A stretch of 64,000 bases of DNA from Dichetophora obliterata. Lineage: Eukaryota > Arthropoda > Insecta > Diptera > Sciomyzidae. Below, in pieces: positions 1 through 9,809 of this stretch (the stretch's first letter is position 1; each line of letters opens with the position of its first letter). A program made the translations under genes and the position numbers. The stretch covers positions 300,961,908 through 301,025,907 of the forward strand of contig OY986435.1 of NCBI GenBank assembly GCA_963920525.1, read 5' to 3'. The notes under the pieces were generated by a model. That model made no database searches. It worked only from the letters and a program-made list of their open reading frames with translations, and was not told the origin of the DNA.

Positions 1-82
1 TATAAAAAACAGAGTAACACATAAACAAAAATATAAATTAAACTTATTTAAATAATTAATATACACATAAAATACATAAAAT

Positions 83-530
83 TTGTATTTACATAGGTTA
101 GGTTAGGTTAGGTTAATCCGAATGCCTTCGTGAAGGCTCACATAGACCAATTAGGTCCTTAGTGGTACCGGTAGCGAACAAAAGGAACCTTTGTGATTAT
201 TTAAAGTCTTTAAAGACTTGCGTTGAATTCGCAAACCTTCGGAGGGATTCCAGAGATACTTTGGTTACATCTTTAAGCGACGGAAACGTCGATGAGCCTA
301 GGTATTTTAGTCTCGATCTAAGTAGGGCGGGGCATGTGCATAGTAGGTGCTCCAGGGTCTCCACTGTGCCCGGTTCCTTGCATTTCCTGCAGTTTTCATC
401 CGTGGTGATGCCAAGCTTCCTCGCGTGGGCTGCCGTCATGCAGTGACCAGTGAGCATGCTGACTAATCTTTGCGCGGGCGTGCCAAGATGAACAGAGTTC
501 GTTTTTCGCATTGTGCATTGTATTTACATA
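83..530 (-). mobile_element. 5'-truncated LINE with 13-bp TSD and TTAGG-type tail
   Basis: The sequence TTGTATTTACATA occurs at 83-95 and again at 518-530, a perfect 13-bp target duplication bracketing 96-517. Read on the minus strand, the insert codes for the C-terminal end of a LINE polyprotein (about 509-197), then a short 3' UTR, then a tail of four CCTAA-type repeats (seen on the plus strand as TAGGT units, 94-113). This layout is typical of target-primed reverse transcription with heavy 5' truncation. The tail repeat equals the common insect telomeric unit TTAGG, although flies have lost that telomere type, so it is read here as the element's own tail. Confidence 0.85.
197..511 (-). pseudogene. 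LINE pol C-terminal fragment (Cys/His knuckle)
   Basis: About 104 codons are open. The protein has a C-x2-C...H-x4-C arrangement around CRKCKEP and HLLCTCPALL, the zinc-knuckle-like C-terminus found downstream of the RNase H domain in Jockey/LOA/I-group LINEs. The LINE at 49416-51414 carries the equivalent motif (CRLCLEEP...HILCQCPAL). No RT or RNase H residues remain, because the insertion is truncated just upstream. It is a dead-on-arrival fragment, not a functional gene. Confidence 0.75.
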
Positions 531-649
531 AATTTCATTGAATTTCATTGAATTTCATTTACATTATTTTCACTGTTTGCGTCATTAATAATTGAATTAT
601 ATTCTAAAAAAGATACTATAGGCGTATGGTAGCTGAAATAAGAAACAAA
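531..649. other. short AT-rich spacer
   Basis: AT-rich sequence with three repeats of an AATTTCATTG-like unit at about 531-560. I see no gene. Confidence 0.6.
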
Positions 650-1020
650 AAATGCAGTCCCAGTCATGGACGATGCAGTCCCAGTCATGATAAAATTATT
701 ATTAGGTAGCCTTGGCAACTAGTTATTTTCTCATGAGCTGCAACCATCGAATTTCACACAAAAGAAAACAATATAAAGTGCGTGTGTCACACACATTGGC
801 AGCATTCAGCGGAGTCAATAGTTGGCAACTGTTTTTTTTTAAATTTAAGTCAGAAACCTTTGCAATGAAATGATCCATTCACAACAGGTGACTCCTCTGA
901 ATGCGGCCAATGTGTGTGACACACGTTCCCTATGTTGTTTTCGTTTGTTTGATATTCGACGGTCGAAACACGAAATATCACTCCTACCTATTACTTATTA
1001 TACCATGGTCCCAGTCAGAG
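650..1020. repeat. foldback (imperfect inverted repeat) element
   Basis: An arm around 743-812 (containing GTGTGTCACACACATTGGC) is inverted at about 893-972 (containing GCCAATGTGTGTGACACAC). The pairing continues outward: GTCCCAGTCATG (twice, about 658-690) pairs imperfectly with CCATGGTCCCAGTC near 1003-1016. The centre is about 80 nt. It looks like a foldback MITE with arms of roughly 150 bp. I did not identify a target duplication. Confidence 0.6.
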
Positions 1021-1915
1021 AATATGCTGGCGACATGTAAAAAACTACCAATGTTTTTTATGTTGGTCATGAAACTCAAATACACTCTCTTGGATCTTGG
1101 CTACCAGGCGCTCAGTAAACGCAGCAAGCAATCATCAATAAGTTTATCTGCTGACAAATCAGTCTGTCATAAAAAAATCTTGAAGGATATTTACTGTTTT
1201 TCTTTCAATGTATATGTAGATCTGTAGCTGAACTAAAATACATTTACAACAACAATTACAAAGCAAATCTACTACAACGACGAACATAGAAGAGCAGTAT
1301 CACATCGGTTGCGCAACGTTAGAGGGGATGAACCGAATTGGCGGCGGAAAATAAACAGCACTTTGCTTGCTATGTTTTTTGTTTGCCTGGTATCAAAATT
1401 TCAAGAGGAGGCATTAAAAGAGACTTCACGACTTTGTGAACACTCATGTGTGAACACTCATCAAATCGCCATCAAATCTATACAAATTTTGTTGGTCAAA
1501 TCATTTGTCAAATCATTTGATGATCGATTTGATGAGCGATTGATGAGCTGATGATGACGAGAGTTACTCGCAAAATGACGATGACGCAAACCAAAGATTT
1601 ACCCTCTCCTAAAATCGTTCAACGCGCCTAAAGAAGTTTTCACTTCAAAAAAAATTTATTCGCAAATTCGACCCCAACCTCCCCCCCGAGCACCATCTAG
1701 ATCCGCCACTGCTGGTACCTTTCAGACTACTCCAAACAAACTATTAGCGCGATGACTCCAAAATTCACTTTGGTTTTTTCTCTGTGTCTTTAGTGTAATA
1801 ATCAAGTAATTTTTGCTATCAATGGCAGCACTTTCTTGCACCTATTGCAATTATAAACGTGACCTAGTTTTTGTCAGGGTTCCCACAAGCTTCTTGTATA
1901 AATTAAATCTAACTG
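1021..1915. other. no gene recognised
   Basis: I see no credible coding region. Around 1440-1555 there are interspersed CATCAAATC/GATTTGATG inverted copies that could form a small hairpin. The two open frames here (901-1227 and 1309-1551) have no recognisable protein features. Confidence 0.5.
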
Positions 1916-3074
1916 TACACGGAGATAATTATTTTGCTTGAATCAAGCAAATTAATTATTTGCTTAAAAGCAAATCAGCAAAACTTTGCTCAATCACGGT
2001 GTGATTTTGGAAAAAGATTGCTAAATTGAAATTACTTCTCATGTATTTAGGAAAAAGCATAATTTTGATTAAATTCAAGCAAAATTTTGCTAAGTTATTA
2101 TAAACTGCAAAAGCAAATTTCTGCTTAATTCAAGCAAATATTTGCTAAGTTGTTATGAGCTCAAATAACAAATTTTTACTAAACTCATGCAAATATTTGC
2201 TAAGTTATTATAAACTCAAATATCGAATTTTTACTTAATTCACGCAAATTTATTCTAAACACACGAGCACACGTTTATTATTAATGAAGGAAATTAGGCG
2301 ACGATTGGTTCACAACTGCGATGGTCGAATGGATAAGCCCATGTACTTACGCTCACGCGGCCGAGGTTCAAGTCTTCGGATAATGGTAATTTTTCAATTT
2401 GATTTAATGTTAATAATTATTTCACTTCAAAAATATGCTAGATTCCAGCAAAAACTAATCAAAATTTGCTATTCCAATTTATAGTAACTTAGCAAATATG
2501 TGCTTGAATTGAGTAGAAAGTTGATTTTGCAGTTTATAATAACTTAGTAAAATGTTGATTAAATTCAAGCAATTATAAACTGGAATAGCAAATTTTGATT
2601 AGTTGTTGCTGATATGTAGCATAATTTTATTTGTGGCCACAATATAAATTTAGCAAACAGTTTTCACCGTCCTTTTAAAATTTTAAAATTTCAGAAACTT
2701 CTTAATTGCAATTATTTTACTTACGTTTGCATAAACAAAGTTTTTATTACTTCGTGTCTTCGGATAATGGAAATTTTTCAATTTAGTTTAATGCTAATAA
2801 TTATTTCACTTCAAAAATATGCTAGATTTCAGCAAGAACTAATCAAAATTTGCTATTCCAATTTATAATAACTTAGCAAATTTGCTTGAATTAAGTAGTA
2901 ATTTGCTTTTGTAGTTTATAATAACTTAGCAAAATTTTGATTAAATTTAAGCAAAATATGAAATAGCAAATTTTGATTAGGTTTTGATGAAATCTAGCAT
3001 AATTTTGAAGTGGCTGTGAAGTTTTGAAGTTTTGCTTAACCACAATAAAAATTCAGCAAACTGTTTTCTCCGTA
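1916..3074. mobile_element. TIR element rich in CAAGCAAATTTTTGCT repeats, copy 1
   Basis: Ends are TACACGGAGA... and ...TCTCCGTA. The body holds many short inverted and direct copies of AGCAAATTTTTGCT-like and TAAGTTATTATAAACTGC-like words. A segment starting at about 2371 (GTCTTCGGATAATGG) is repeated at about 2755, so the 3' part is duplicated with a shift of about 382 bp, each copy ending in a CAGCAAAC...CACCGT/CTCCGT terminus. A second copy of the family lies at 57430-58015. There is no coding capacity, so it is a non-autonomous element. I could not define a target duplication. Confidence 0.65.
2314..2385 (+). repeat. tRNA-like (SINE-type) segment
   Basis: The segment has a box A-like stretch (TGGTCGAATGGATAAG, from about 2322) and a convincing T-arm: CGAGG (362-366 of the 2 kb block), loop TTCAAGT, then CTTCG, all five pairs formed with one G-U. 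The acceptor and anticodon parts do not fold into a normal tRNA. It is best read as the tRNA-derived head of a SINE embedded in the repeat element at 1916-3074, not a working tRNA gene. Confidence 0.5.
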
Positions 3075-5181
3075 TAATTAAATTGCTATTTACTTGGTTT
3101 TTTTGGAATTAGTATATTATTTCTTCTTTTGTAGATAATTAGTATGTATCATCATTTATCTTCATGTCAACGTACCAATATTAAGAACATCATTCATTTT
3201 GTTTCAGCAGCAATTTGATTTTTGGAAATATTTATTGTCCTCACACAGGTGCAACGAACCTGAACTGGTGTCCTTAAAATACTCAACGCTTTTAATACAT
3301 TTCCAGAAATACACATTCGCAACCACTAAAACATATAAAAATACAGAAAACATATTGATTTTTTTATCATTCTTAAAAGAAGACAGACGACAAACATTTA
3401 TTAAATTAAATTGCAATTCCCCCCCCCCCCCCCCCCCCAATCATTACATAAAAAGTCAGTTGATGTTATCAAAAATGTCCATGATATCCAAGTATCTCAA
3501 ATGAGATGAAAAAAGGAAAAACTTGTGCACCATTATTTGAGCCATTTTCCTATTTCTTTGTTATGCTACGCAACAGATTCTTTTTCATTGAGTTTTAAGC
3601 TTAATTTAGATTAATATCAACTACAGTAATACAAGCACACGCACACAAGCACACTCAAGCACACAAACACACAAACAGACTTCATACAAATACAATAATA
3701 ATATTGTATGTATTAAAGTAGCGACAACAACAACAATACGAAATGAACCAGTGATGGATAGATAGATACAGTGTTAAGAGTTTAAGAACTGAAAATGAGA
3801 TTAAGTGATTAGAAGAAGTCTTTGAAGGCTTATGGTTTTTTTTCTTTTAAATTATTTTCAATGTAAGAGGGTGGTAGTACCGAAGCTTTAAAAATTAAAA
3901 GGGTAGCAATTTTTATGGGGTTTCATAATAATGCAAGCAAAGAGCGATTTTTTAAAATACCTCTGCTTTTATTTATCATGAAGAAACCTCAGTTAAGAAA
4001 ACTCTAATAAGATTCTTACAAGCCCCATCAATAATAGGCGTCCACAGGGGGGGCACTTGCCCCCCCTCGGCTGTGAAAATTTTAAATATATCTTCATATT
4101 AAATCAAAAAAGCCGTAAGTTTATATTAAAAATTTTTACGAGAAAAGAAAAAAAAAATTCTTAATTGTAAGTTGCGCTTAAACTTAGGGCTTTTAGGGCC
4201 GTTTCATTTACAGCTTTTTATAAATCGAGCTAACTTGAGCAGTTTAAATAACTTTTGTTAACTTGACTTTTCGTACAACTTAGGAAGTTAAATATTTTCA
4301 TTTCTCAAGTTAAAGGTTTATTTCATTTTCAAAATTTCAATAATTTTAAATATCATAAAGTTAACTAAAAAAATACACGTTAATGTATACACCAGTACAT
4401 TTCATTACATTACATTATTATTTTATTTTATTACATGTTACATAGTTTTTAATTATTTTTGTAGATGTTTTGAATTTTTATTATGGAAATTTATTAATGG
4501 AATTGTTGGTTTTGATATCTAAAATAGCAAACGTATATTACGTATCATCCATATATCTAAAGATAGCTATAGCAAAAACTGCATCAATAGTTTTCCTTAA
4601 TCGTATTGTACAAATATTTGGATCGCTTATCATTCGTGAATTAAATTTATCAAAAAGGCATTGTTTAAGTGCCTGTGAACATTCAAACAATTGGTACCTT
4701 GTGATAAGTTTCGCCCAGTTCAATGGAGCCTGCTCTTGTATAGTCAGTGATGAGGGTAATTTTTTGAGATTTCACTCAAGCAAATCACAAAACGAGGCGT
4801 GAAAAGCTTCGCTTCAAAAATGCACTGACAAAAAATTATTAACTGATTTTACAGCAGCAATTAGAAAGTGCATACAGGAATAAGAAAAAAAGCCATATGA
4901 CTTTATTTATTTACTAGTAAAAAAGCGTGTCCTACAACAGGTCGCACACTTCCTTTTTGGAGCCTCTTGCCGAGATTGGTAACAATCATATTCATACACA
5001 ACTTTACAAACTGGCCTTGCAATCTTCAATCCGTAGCAACTCAGGTGTCGTTTTGCGGCTGCTATTGTCAGTGATAAGTATCAAATATATTTTCTGTGCA
5101 TACTTTTAGGCTGTACATTTTTGAGAACAGTGTGTCTTGTAAAATTACCTTACTGTCAAAAAGTAATTACAATTTGAGATA
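3075..5181. other. no gene recognised; low-complexity tracts
   Basis: The stretch contains a run of about 18 C residues (3421-3438), a CACA-rich tract (3632-3680) and AT-rich sequence. A 60-bp segment at about 4763-4827 (TTTCACTCAAGCAAATCACA and following) is repeated in direct orientation at about 5788-5850. Open frames here (for example 3199-3504, 4470-4802) show no domain, codon bias or splice context. Confidence 0.5.
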
Positions 5182-5463
5182 TACACCTAATCCTGTTTTT
5201 GCACGGTACATACGTTCCAGAAAATATCGTGTAAAAAAAAATCGTGTAAAAAAAAATTTACACATTTTAGATATAAAAACACAACCTAAATATTAAAAAA
5301 AAATCACATCTTCAAGTAACATAAAAAACAAAATCAAAAAACAAACAAGTTTTGTCGTGTTATTTTAAAAATAACGTGTAAAAACAGGATAAGTTTATTT
5401 CTGTCGACCGTGTTATTTCAAAATCGTGTAAAAAAAGACCGTGTAAAATCAGGATTAGGTGTA
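5182..5463. mobile_element. small MITE with TACACCTAATCCTG inverted ends
   Basis: The left end TACACCTAATCCTGTTTTTG is inverted at the right end (...CAGGATTAGGTGTA). The element is 282 bp, AT-rich and non-coding. CGTGTAAAAA motifs recur inside. A TA dinucleotide at each boundary would fit a Tc1/mariner-type TA target, but this cannot be separated from the TIR sequence itself. Confidence 0.6.
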
Positions 5464-5614
5464 CTGTGTGCGGAGCAGCAGCTTGCCTTTTATGTATTAA
5501 CATGTGCATACTTTCAGGCTGAACAGTTATCGGACACGGAGTAGCGTGCTTGCCTTTTATATAATAAGATGATATCTGGTGCAACATTTCTTCAGTTGAT
5601 ACTTAATAAACCAA

Positions 5615-5692
5615 CCAAAGAATGTTGAATCAGTTGCTAGTGTATAGGACTATCAATCAAAGGGTTACGAGTTCGATTCTCACTACATACTA
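5615..5692 (+). repeat. possible tRNA-derived SINE fragment
   Basis: A box B-like word GTTCGATTC at about 5671, preceded by GGGTTACGA and by a weak box A-like region (AATCAGTTGCTAGTG), followed by an A-rich stretch. The T-arm pairs only partly, so a functional tRNA is unlikely. A degraded SINE head is the simplest reading. Confidence 0.35.
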
Positions 5693-6220
5693 AAAAATAT
5701 TTTTAATTTTTTATTACCTTGGTGTAACAGTCGCAAGCAAAAAGCAACAACAATTCTAAGAAAAAGGTGTATGGAAAAAAGGTGTCGTTTTTGAGATTTC
5801 ACTCAAGCAAATCACAAAACGAGGCGTAAAAAGCTTTGCTTCAAAAACCATCTGGTTGACCTGCGGTTCTTTAGCTTATGGGCCAGGTACTCTTTCAGTA
5901 GGCTACGGCCACCTTGCAATCACACATTTTCTTATATTCGGTAATGGTCCACAAAACTAGTCTAAACGATTTCAGTTGTAAAATTCTGCATTTTTTCTGA
6001 TCTCTTCAAGAGTTCTGCATTTTTTCCGCTCTTTTTAAAAAAAAAAAGTTGACCTCAAAATAAATCGTGCTGTTTTCTCCAAAATTCTGACCGCAAAAGT
6101 GCAACTAATGCAGAATTTTCTGACCTGTAAAATTCAGTGCTTCTGCATTCTGCCCTTTAGTCATACCAACATGACAAAAAAATTTGATTGACATTAATAT
6201 TATGTGCTGTGAGAATTGTG
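5693..6220. other. no gene recognised
   Basis: Holds the second copy of the 60-bp direct repeat (5788-5850) and several TTCTGCATT-type words that recur after the RTE insertion (near 6900), suggesting an older repeat interrupted by that insertion. Confidence 0.45.
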
Positions 6221-6662
6221 AGAAGCAGAAAGTTACTTACTTACTTAGTTGGCGCTACAACCGTATGTCGGTCTTGGCCGCATCTAAGAATTTGCGCCAG
6301 CCATTTCTGTCTTTCGCTTGCTGGCGCCAGTTGGAAATTCCAAGCTTCATCAGATTGTCCTCTACTTGGTCTTTTTGATCTTAGAGTTATTCTTCGTTTG
6401 ATCTCAATGCTGATGTCGTTGGCTGAGTTTATGCTGGATCCCAGATAAACGAAGTCCTTCACAACCTCGAAGGAGGTATTGTCAACTGTAACGTGGGTTC
6501 CAAGACGCTGGGACTGTTTGTTTGTTGACACCAAGTATTTCGTCTTATCTGCATTCACTGCCAGACCCATTCGACTTTCTAATCTGGAAAATGCTGCACT
6601 GACTTCGCGCGTATTATGGCCAATGATATCGATGTCATCAGCATACGAAGAAGCAAAAAGTT
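6221..6662 (-). mobile_element. truncated RTE-like LINE, copy 1, with 14-bp TSD
   Basis: AGAAGCAGAAAGTT (6221-6234) and AGAAGCAAAAAGTT (6649-6662) form a 14-bp duplication with one mismatch, bracketing 6235-6648. On the minus strand the insert starts inside the RT catalytic motif and ends in an (AAGT)n tail next to the TSD. Short tandem-repeat tails are usual for RTE-clade elements. Compared with the copy at 39128-40024, a segment of about 300 bp between the RT part and the 3' end is missing here. Confidence 0.75.
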
Positions 6663-6666
6663 GCAA
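6241..6666 (-). pseudogene. RT fragment of RTE-type LINE
   Basis: 141 codons are open. Near the N-terminus is the RT active-site box YADDIDIIG, followed by MGLAVNADKTKYLV and FVYLGSSIN, typical spacing for the palm-to-thumb part of non-LTR reverse transcriptases. The last third is out of its normal context because of the internal deletion. Everything upstream of YADD is lost, so the fragment cannot be active. Confidence 0.75.
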
Positions 6667-7635
6667 TTTCCAAATTTTTTTTTAATTGAATCCAAAACCA
6701 TTTTGATTAATTTGTTGATTTTAACAAAACTGAACCTTGTAGTTAAAAATTCCATGCAGCCGGCACTATACATAACCTCAATCGTAAATATATAGGAATT
6801 TAAAACAACAGTGCAGCCAATAGCAAATGAAAAAAAAATTGCATTTGTTCCGTTCTTTTCTCAGCTCAAAAGAACTTTAAATTCTGGTCAGAATCTAAAA
6901 AATTCTGCATTCTGTGAGTTCAGATTTATTTTTCAGCAAAGAATGCGCTATAAAACATCGTACATTCTACGAATAATGCGTACGGTCAACCTAAGAATGA
7001 TTTATTTTTTACTAACATTATTTTTTATTCGAAAATAGTACGAAACCATTAGTAAATACTACGAATGGAATGGAAGAAATTATGAAGTTATTCCTACGAG
7101 AAATTGACAAATTTTAAGGAATGATATCCCTTTAGTCGATCATTAGTCGATGATCATTTTTCTTTTCTGTAAGGGTGCATGATTTTCTAATGCAATGAAG
7201 GCTAGTCTCACTTGTTGAAAAGAAACGATTTTTGAAATGGTTAAAATTTTCCCAATTCTATTTTGATATAATGATTAATTTAGATTAACCTTACAGCGAA
7301 GAAATAAGAACAGATAACAATACTGCTTTAAAGCTATAGGTTCACTTTCTCACACAATTTTAAAAAATGGCTGCCAGTGTTGATTCTTTCTATGTACAAT
7401 TACCAGATCGGATTGATTAATGACTTATGAAGTCAAACAATAAGTCCTAAAAACATACGAAATAGCTTATTTCTGCATATTAAATGAGTTCATAGAAAAT
7501 TTATATGTAAATCTGTAAATTTTAAAATGCACGCCACAACTCTGCATGCACAGTCTAAAATATAAATATCAAACTCCATTTGATGTAAAACAATCACCTG
7601 CGCAATCGCAAAATCACTTTTCACTATAGGGTATT
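6663..7635. other. no gene recognised
   Basis: AT-rich sequence without recognisable coding, RNA or clear repeat structure, apart from scattered TTCTGCATT words shared with 5980-6150. Confidence 0.45.
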
Positions 7636-8284
7636 AACAGACTTCACACAATTTTTATTTTGGTTGAAAAATTAAGACTTTTGGTAAAATTATATATTTT
7701 TTGCTGCAACTGGAGAAGTTCCATTCGAATAAAGTTGAAAAAGTTTTACATTTCCTGTATCTTTCTGATCCTACCATTTTTCCATTGCACTGGTGTACTT
7801 TTCCAAGACTTTAAAAATAGCTTTTACACTTAAAGAAATAGCATCTCTGAAGTAAAAAAAATAAATGACGGGCTTATAGAGAACTTTTCGAGATTAACAA
7901 CGAAAGGAAAGAAACAAACTTTAAGCAGGTTTCCATACTTCTTGCTAGCAGTTTGCGGTCGCTTGCTTTTTCGTTTGTTTATTTTGCATGCATGATCTAA
8001 ATGAGGTCAAAATTAAACTCAAGAAACTATCTTTGATTAATAATTAAAAACTATTGAAGAAGTTTTATATTTTTTTTAACTCGCAGATCTAGAGCCAAAA
8101 CAAAATATATATTCAACAAAAAAAAAGTTATAAAGCAACATTGCAAACTATAGTTAATAATGTACAAGAGAACTTTATAAATCAGAACTTTTTAAAGACA
8201 AAATCTATACAATAGTAAAATATACAATTTTACCAAAAGACTAAATTTTTAACCAAAATAAAAAATTTTGATTCCAAGTCTGTT
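7636..8284. mobile_element. MITE with about 60-bp inverted ends
   Basis: AACAGACTT at 7636 is inverted at 8276-8284 (AAGTCTGTT). Pairing continues inward: TTTATTTTGGTTGAAAAATT and ACTTTTGGTAAAATT (7651-7695) correspond to the inverse sequence at about 8222-8270. The element is 649 bp and non-coding. No clear target duplication was found. It lies just left of the Polinton. Confidence 0.55.
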
Positions 8285-8383
8285 TTATTATACACCTGAA
8301 GAGGTCAGAGCATATTAACATTGTGAAAACGTTTGTAACGCACAGGAGGCGTAGCCGAAGTAGACCCCTGTTAATTTTTTTTA

Positions 8384-8389
8384 TCTTTC
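8384..8389. repeat. Polinton target site duplication, left
   Basis: TCTTTC immediately outside the left TIR, identical to 22377-22382. A 6-bp duplication is the hallmark of Polinton integration. Confidence 0.92.
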
Positions 8390-8664
8390 AGTAGGTATAA
8401 TATGGGGTTTCTGGCACAGCGGAGCAGCGGAGCCGCTTGCTTGCTTGGTTGCTTTTGAAGCGTGCGTCATAGCTGACGGTAGTTTTTTGTGGTTTTGACT
8501 TCTGTCCGTCGCCCGCCCCATCCCCCGTCCCCCTTCCGTCCGTCCGTCCGTCCGTTTTGCGGGTTTTGATAAGCAGTTGTATAAAATGTAAACATTTTTG
8601 TTTTTCAATGTTTGAGAAAATAACAAATTGTCTTCTGCGGTTTTGATAAGAAGTTGTATAAAAT
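8390..8664. repeat. Polinton left terminal inverted repeat
   Basis: Matches the reverse complement of 22111-22376 nearly base for base. The main differences are a few bases in a run of CCGT units (about 8530-8555) and single-base changes inside the subterminal repeat. The outer end reads AGTAGGTATAATATGGGG. The unusually GC-rich outer 170 bp contrast with the AT-rich interior. Confidence 0.93.
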
Positions 8665-8875
8665 GTAAACATTTTTGTTATCTCCGTCCGTCCGTCCGTT
8701 TTGCGCTTTTTGATAATCAGTTCCATAAAAATATAAAAATTTGTGTTTTTCAATGTTTGAGAAAATAATAAATTGTATTCTGCGGTTTTTGATAATCAGA
8801 TCCATAAAAATATAAAAATTATGTTTTATCAATGCATGGGAAAATAATGAATTGTCTTCTGCGGTTTTTTTATAA
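8560..8875. repeat. subterminal direct repeats (CTTCTGCGG units), left
   Basis: Repeated units of roughly 75-140 bp each contain TCAATG(T/C)(T/A)TG(A/G)GAAAATAA, then an AATTGTCTTCTGCGG-like core, then TTTTTGATAAGCAG. Core copies end near 8640, 8784 and 8863. The outermost unit belongs to the TIR; the inner ones do not. The same unit occurs in the right end (22100-22225) and in the interior (17435-17541). Open frames running through this array are not genes. Confidence 0.8.
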
Positions 8876-8981
8876 TATAACCATTAAAATCAAATATTAA
8901 AAGACAGTTATGAAATATTTTAAAATAAATTTTATTAAACATTTAGAATACATATTACAATACAAGCTTAGTGTCTTATCA

Positions 8982-9272
8982 CTAATAGGAAGTCCACCGT
9001 GGTTCCTTAAAGATAGCTGCATACAAATTATAGACTTTTCTCATAGTTTGATATCGTGACCACAAAGTTGCGCAATTACAAATGTCACACATTTCCTTAT
9101 CCGAATTTTCAGCATAACAGCAGTCTACCCTATGTAAACCATGTATAGAGTATGCAAAACGTAGAGATGATCTCATTTCTGTAATCATGTCTTGAAAAGC
9201 TTTAACATGATCAGGGTCTATTGATTTTTCATATTTTATTAAGAACTTTTCTAGTTCACACGATGAAACCAT
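8982..9272 (-). CDS. Polinton small protein, 96 aa, unknown
   Basis: Starts at an ATG (9272) and ends 107 bp from the subterminal repeats, so it is the last gene of the leftward block. The N-terminal half is helical and charged. The C-terminal half has a cysteine cluster (CCYAEN...CDICNC, about residues 51-67) that could bind zinc. The frame stays open without a start codon for about 19 codons upstream, so a spliced or longer form is possible. I do not recognise the family. Its tight position behind the 109-aa gene argues that it is real. Confidence 0.55.
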   Translation of the reverse strand: MVSSCELEKFLIKYEKSIDPDHVKAFQDMITEMRSSLRFAYSIHGLHRVDCCYAENSDKEMCDICNCATLWSRYQTMRKVYNLYAAIFKEPRWTSY

Positions 9273-9412
9273 ATGTGATTGTTGATGGTGAGAGGTATAC
9301 TTTAAACTAATATATTTTTTAAATTATTCTTTATTAAAACCAAAACGGCGATAATGTATAGATAAGAATGAAAATTTCTTGAATTTATTAAAACCCAAAA
9401 CCGCAATAATGT

Positions 9413-9742
9413 CTAGATAAGAATTAAAATTTCTAGAAATGATTTTTCAACTCGCTGTTTCTCCGTCCCCTTTACGTATACTTTTTTATTCTTCAATAGA
9501 GATTTAAAATAGCTTTGGGTGTTTTTAAATGAGTCACTTCCATAATTCCATGATAAATTATGATGATTTAATTTTAACCAATTGGATTGACGTTGATCAT
9601 CTTCACATAGGTCCTTGAATTCGAATGGAGCTTTTATGTGGAAACAGTGAAATTCATCTTCACTAAATACGACTGCTATCTCCTTAACAATAAAACGATT
9701 ATCATAGATTTTAAAACCTTGAACATCAACAGTTGCAAACAT
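9413..9742 (-). CDS. Polinton 109-aa protein, possibly C-terminally truncated
   Basis: ATG at 9742, 67 bp after the capsid gene. The protein starts MFATVDVQGFKIYDNRF and includes FHCFHIKAPFEFKDL and LNHHNLSWNYG, then ends soon after VYVKGTEKQ. This N-terminal pattern (a 'DVQGF' start, a paired-His segment, a 'YVKG' segment) recurs in a family of small proteins in insect Polintons and related elements, of unknown function. It stops inside a short imperfect direct repeat (TTCTTATCTA-A/T-ACATTAT, copies at about 9410-9425 and 9360-9370), so the normal C-terminus may have been lost by a small duplication. Confidence is moderate that the gene is real and low on function. Confidence 0.6.
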   Translation of the reverse strand: MFATVDVQGFKIYDNRFIVKEIAVVFSEDEFHCFHIKAPFEFKDLCEDDQRQSNWLKLNHHNLSWNYGSDSFKNTQSYFKSLLKNKKVYVKGTEKQRVEKSFLEILILI

Positions 9743-9809
9743 TGTGTTAAATAAATAGCCGCAGTCATCAAAACTCTTATTTATATAGAACGCATGTGTA
9801 TATTTTTTA

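Noticed and set aside
94..113. Genuine telomeric array
   Set aside because: Only four TAGGT units, directly at the 3' end of a TSD-flanked LINE.
162..446. 94-aa open frame on the plus strand
   Set aside because: It is the antisense of the LINE fragment at 197-511 and has no protein features of its own.
2314..2385. Functional tRNA gene
   Set aside because: The T-arm pairs well but acceptor and anticodon stems do not.
8388..8832. Several open frames of 75-121 aa at the Polinton left end
   Set aside because: They run through the TIR and subterminal direct repeats (repeated DGRTD-type peptides come from the CCGT units) and similar frames occur in the right TIR.
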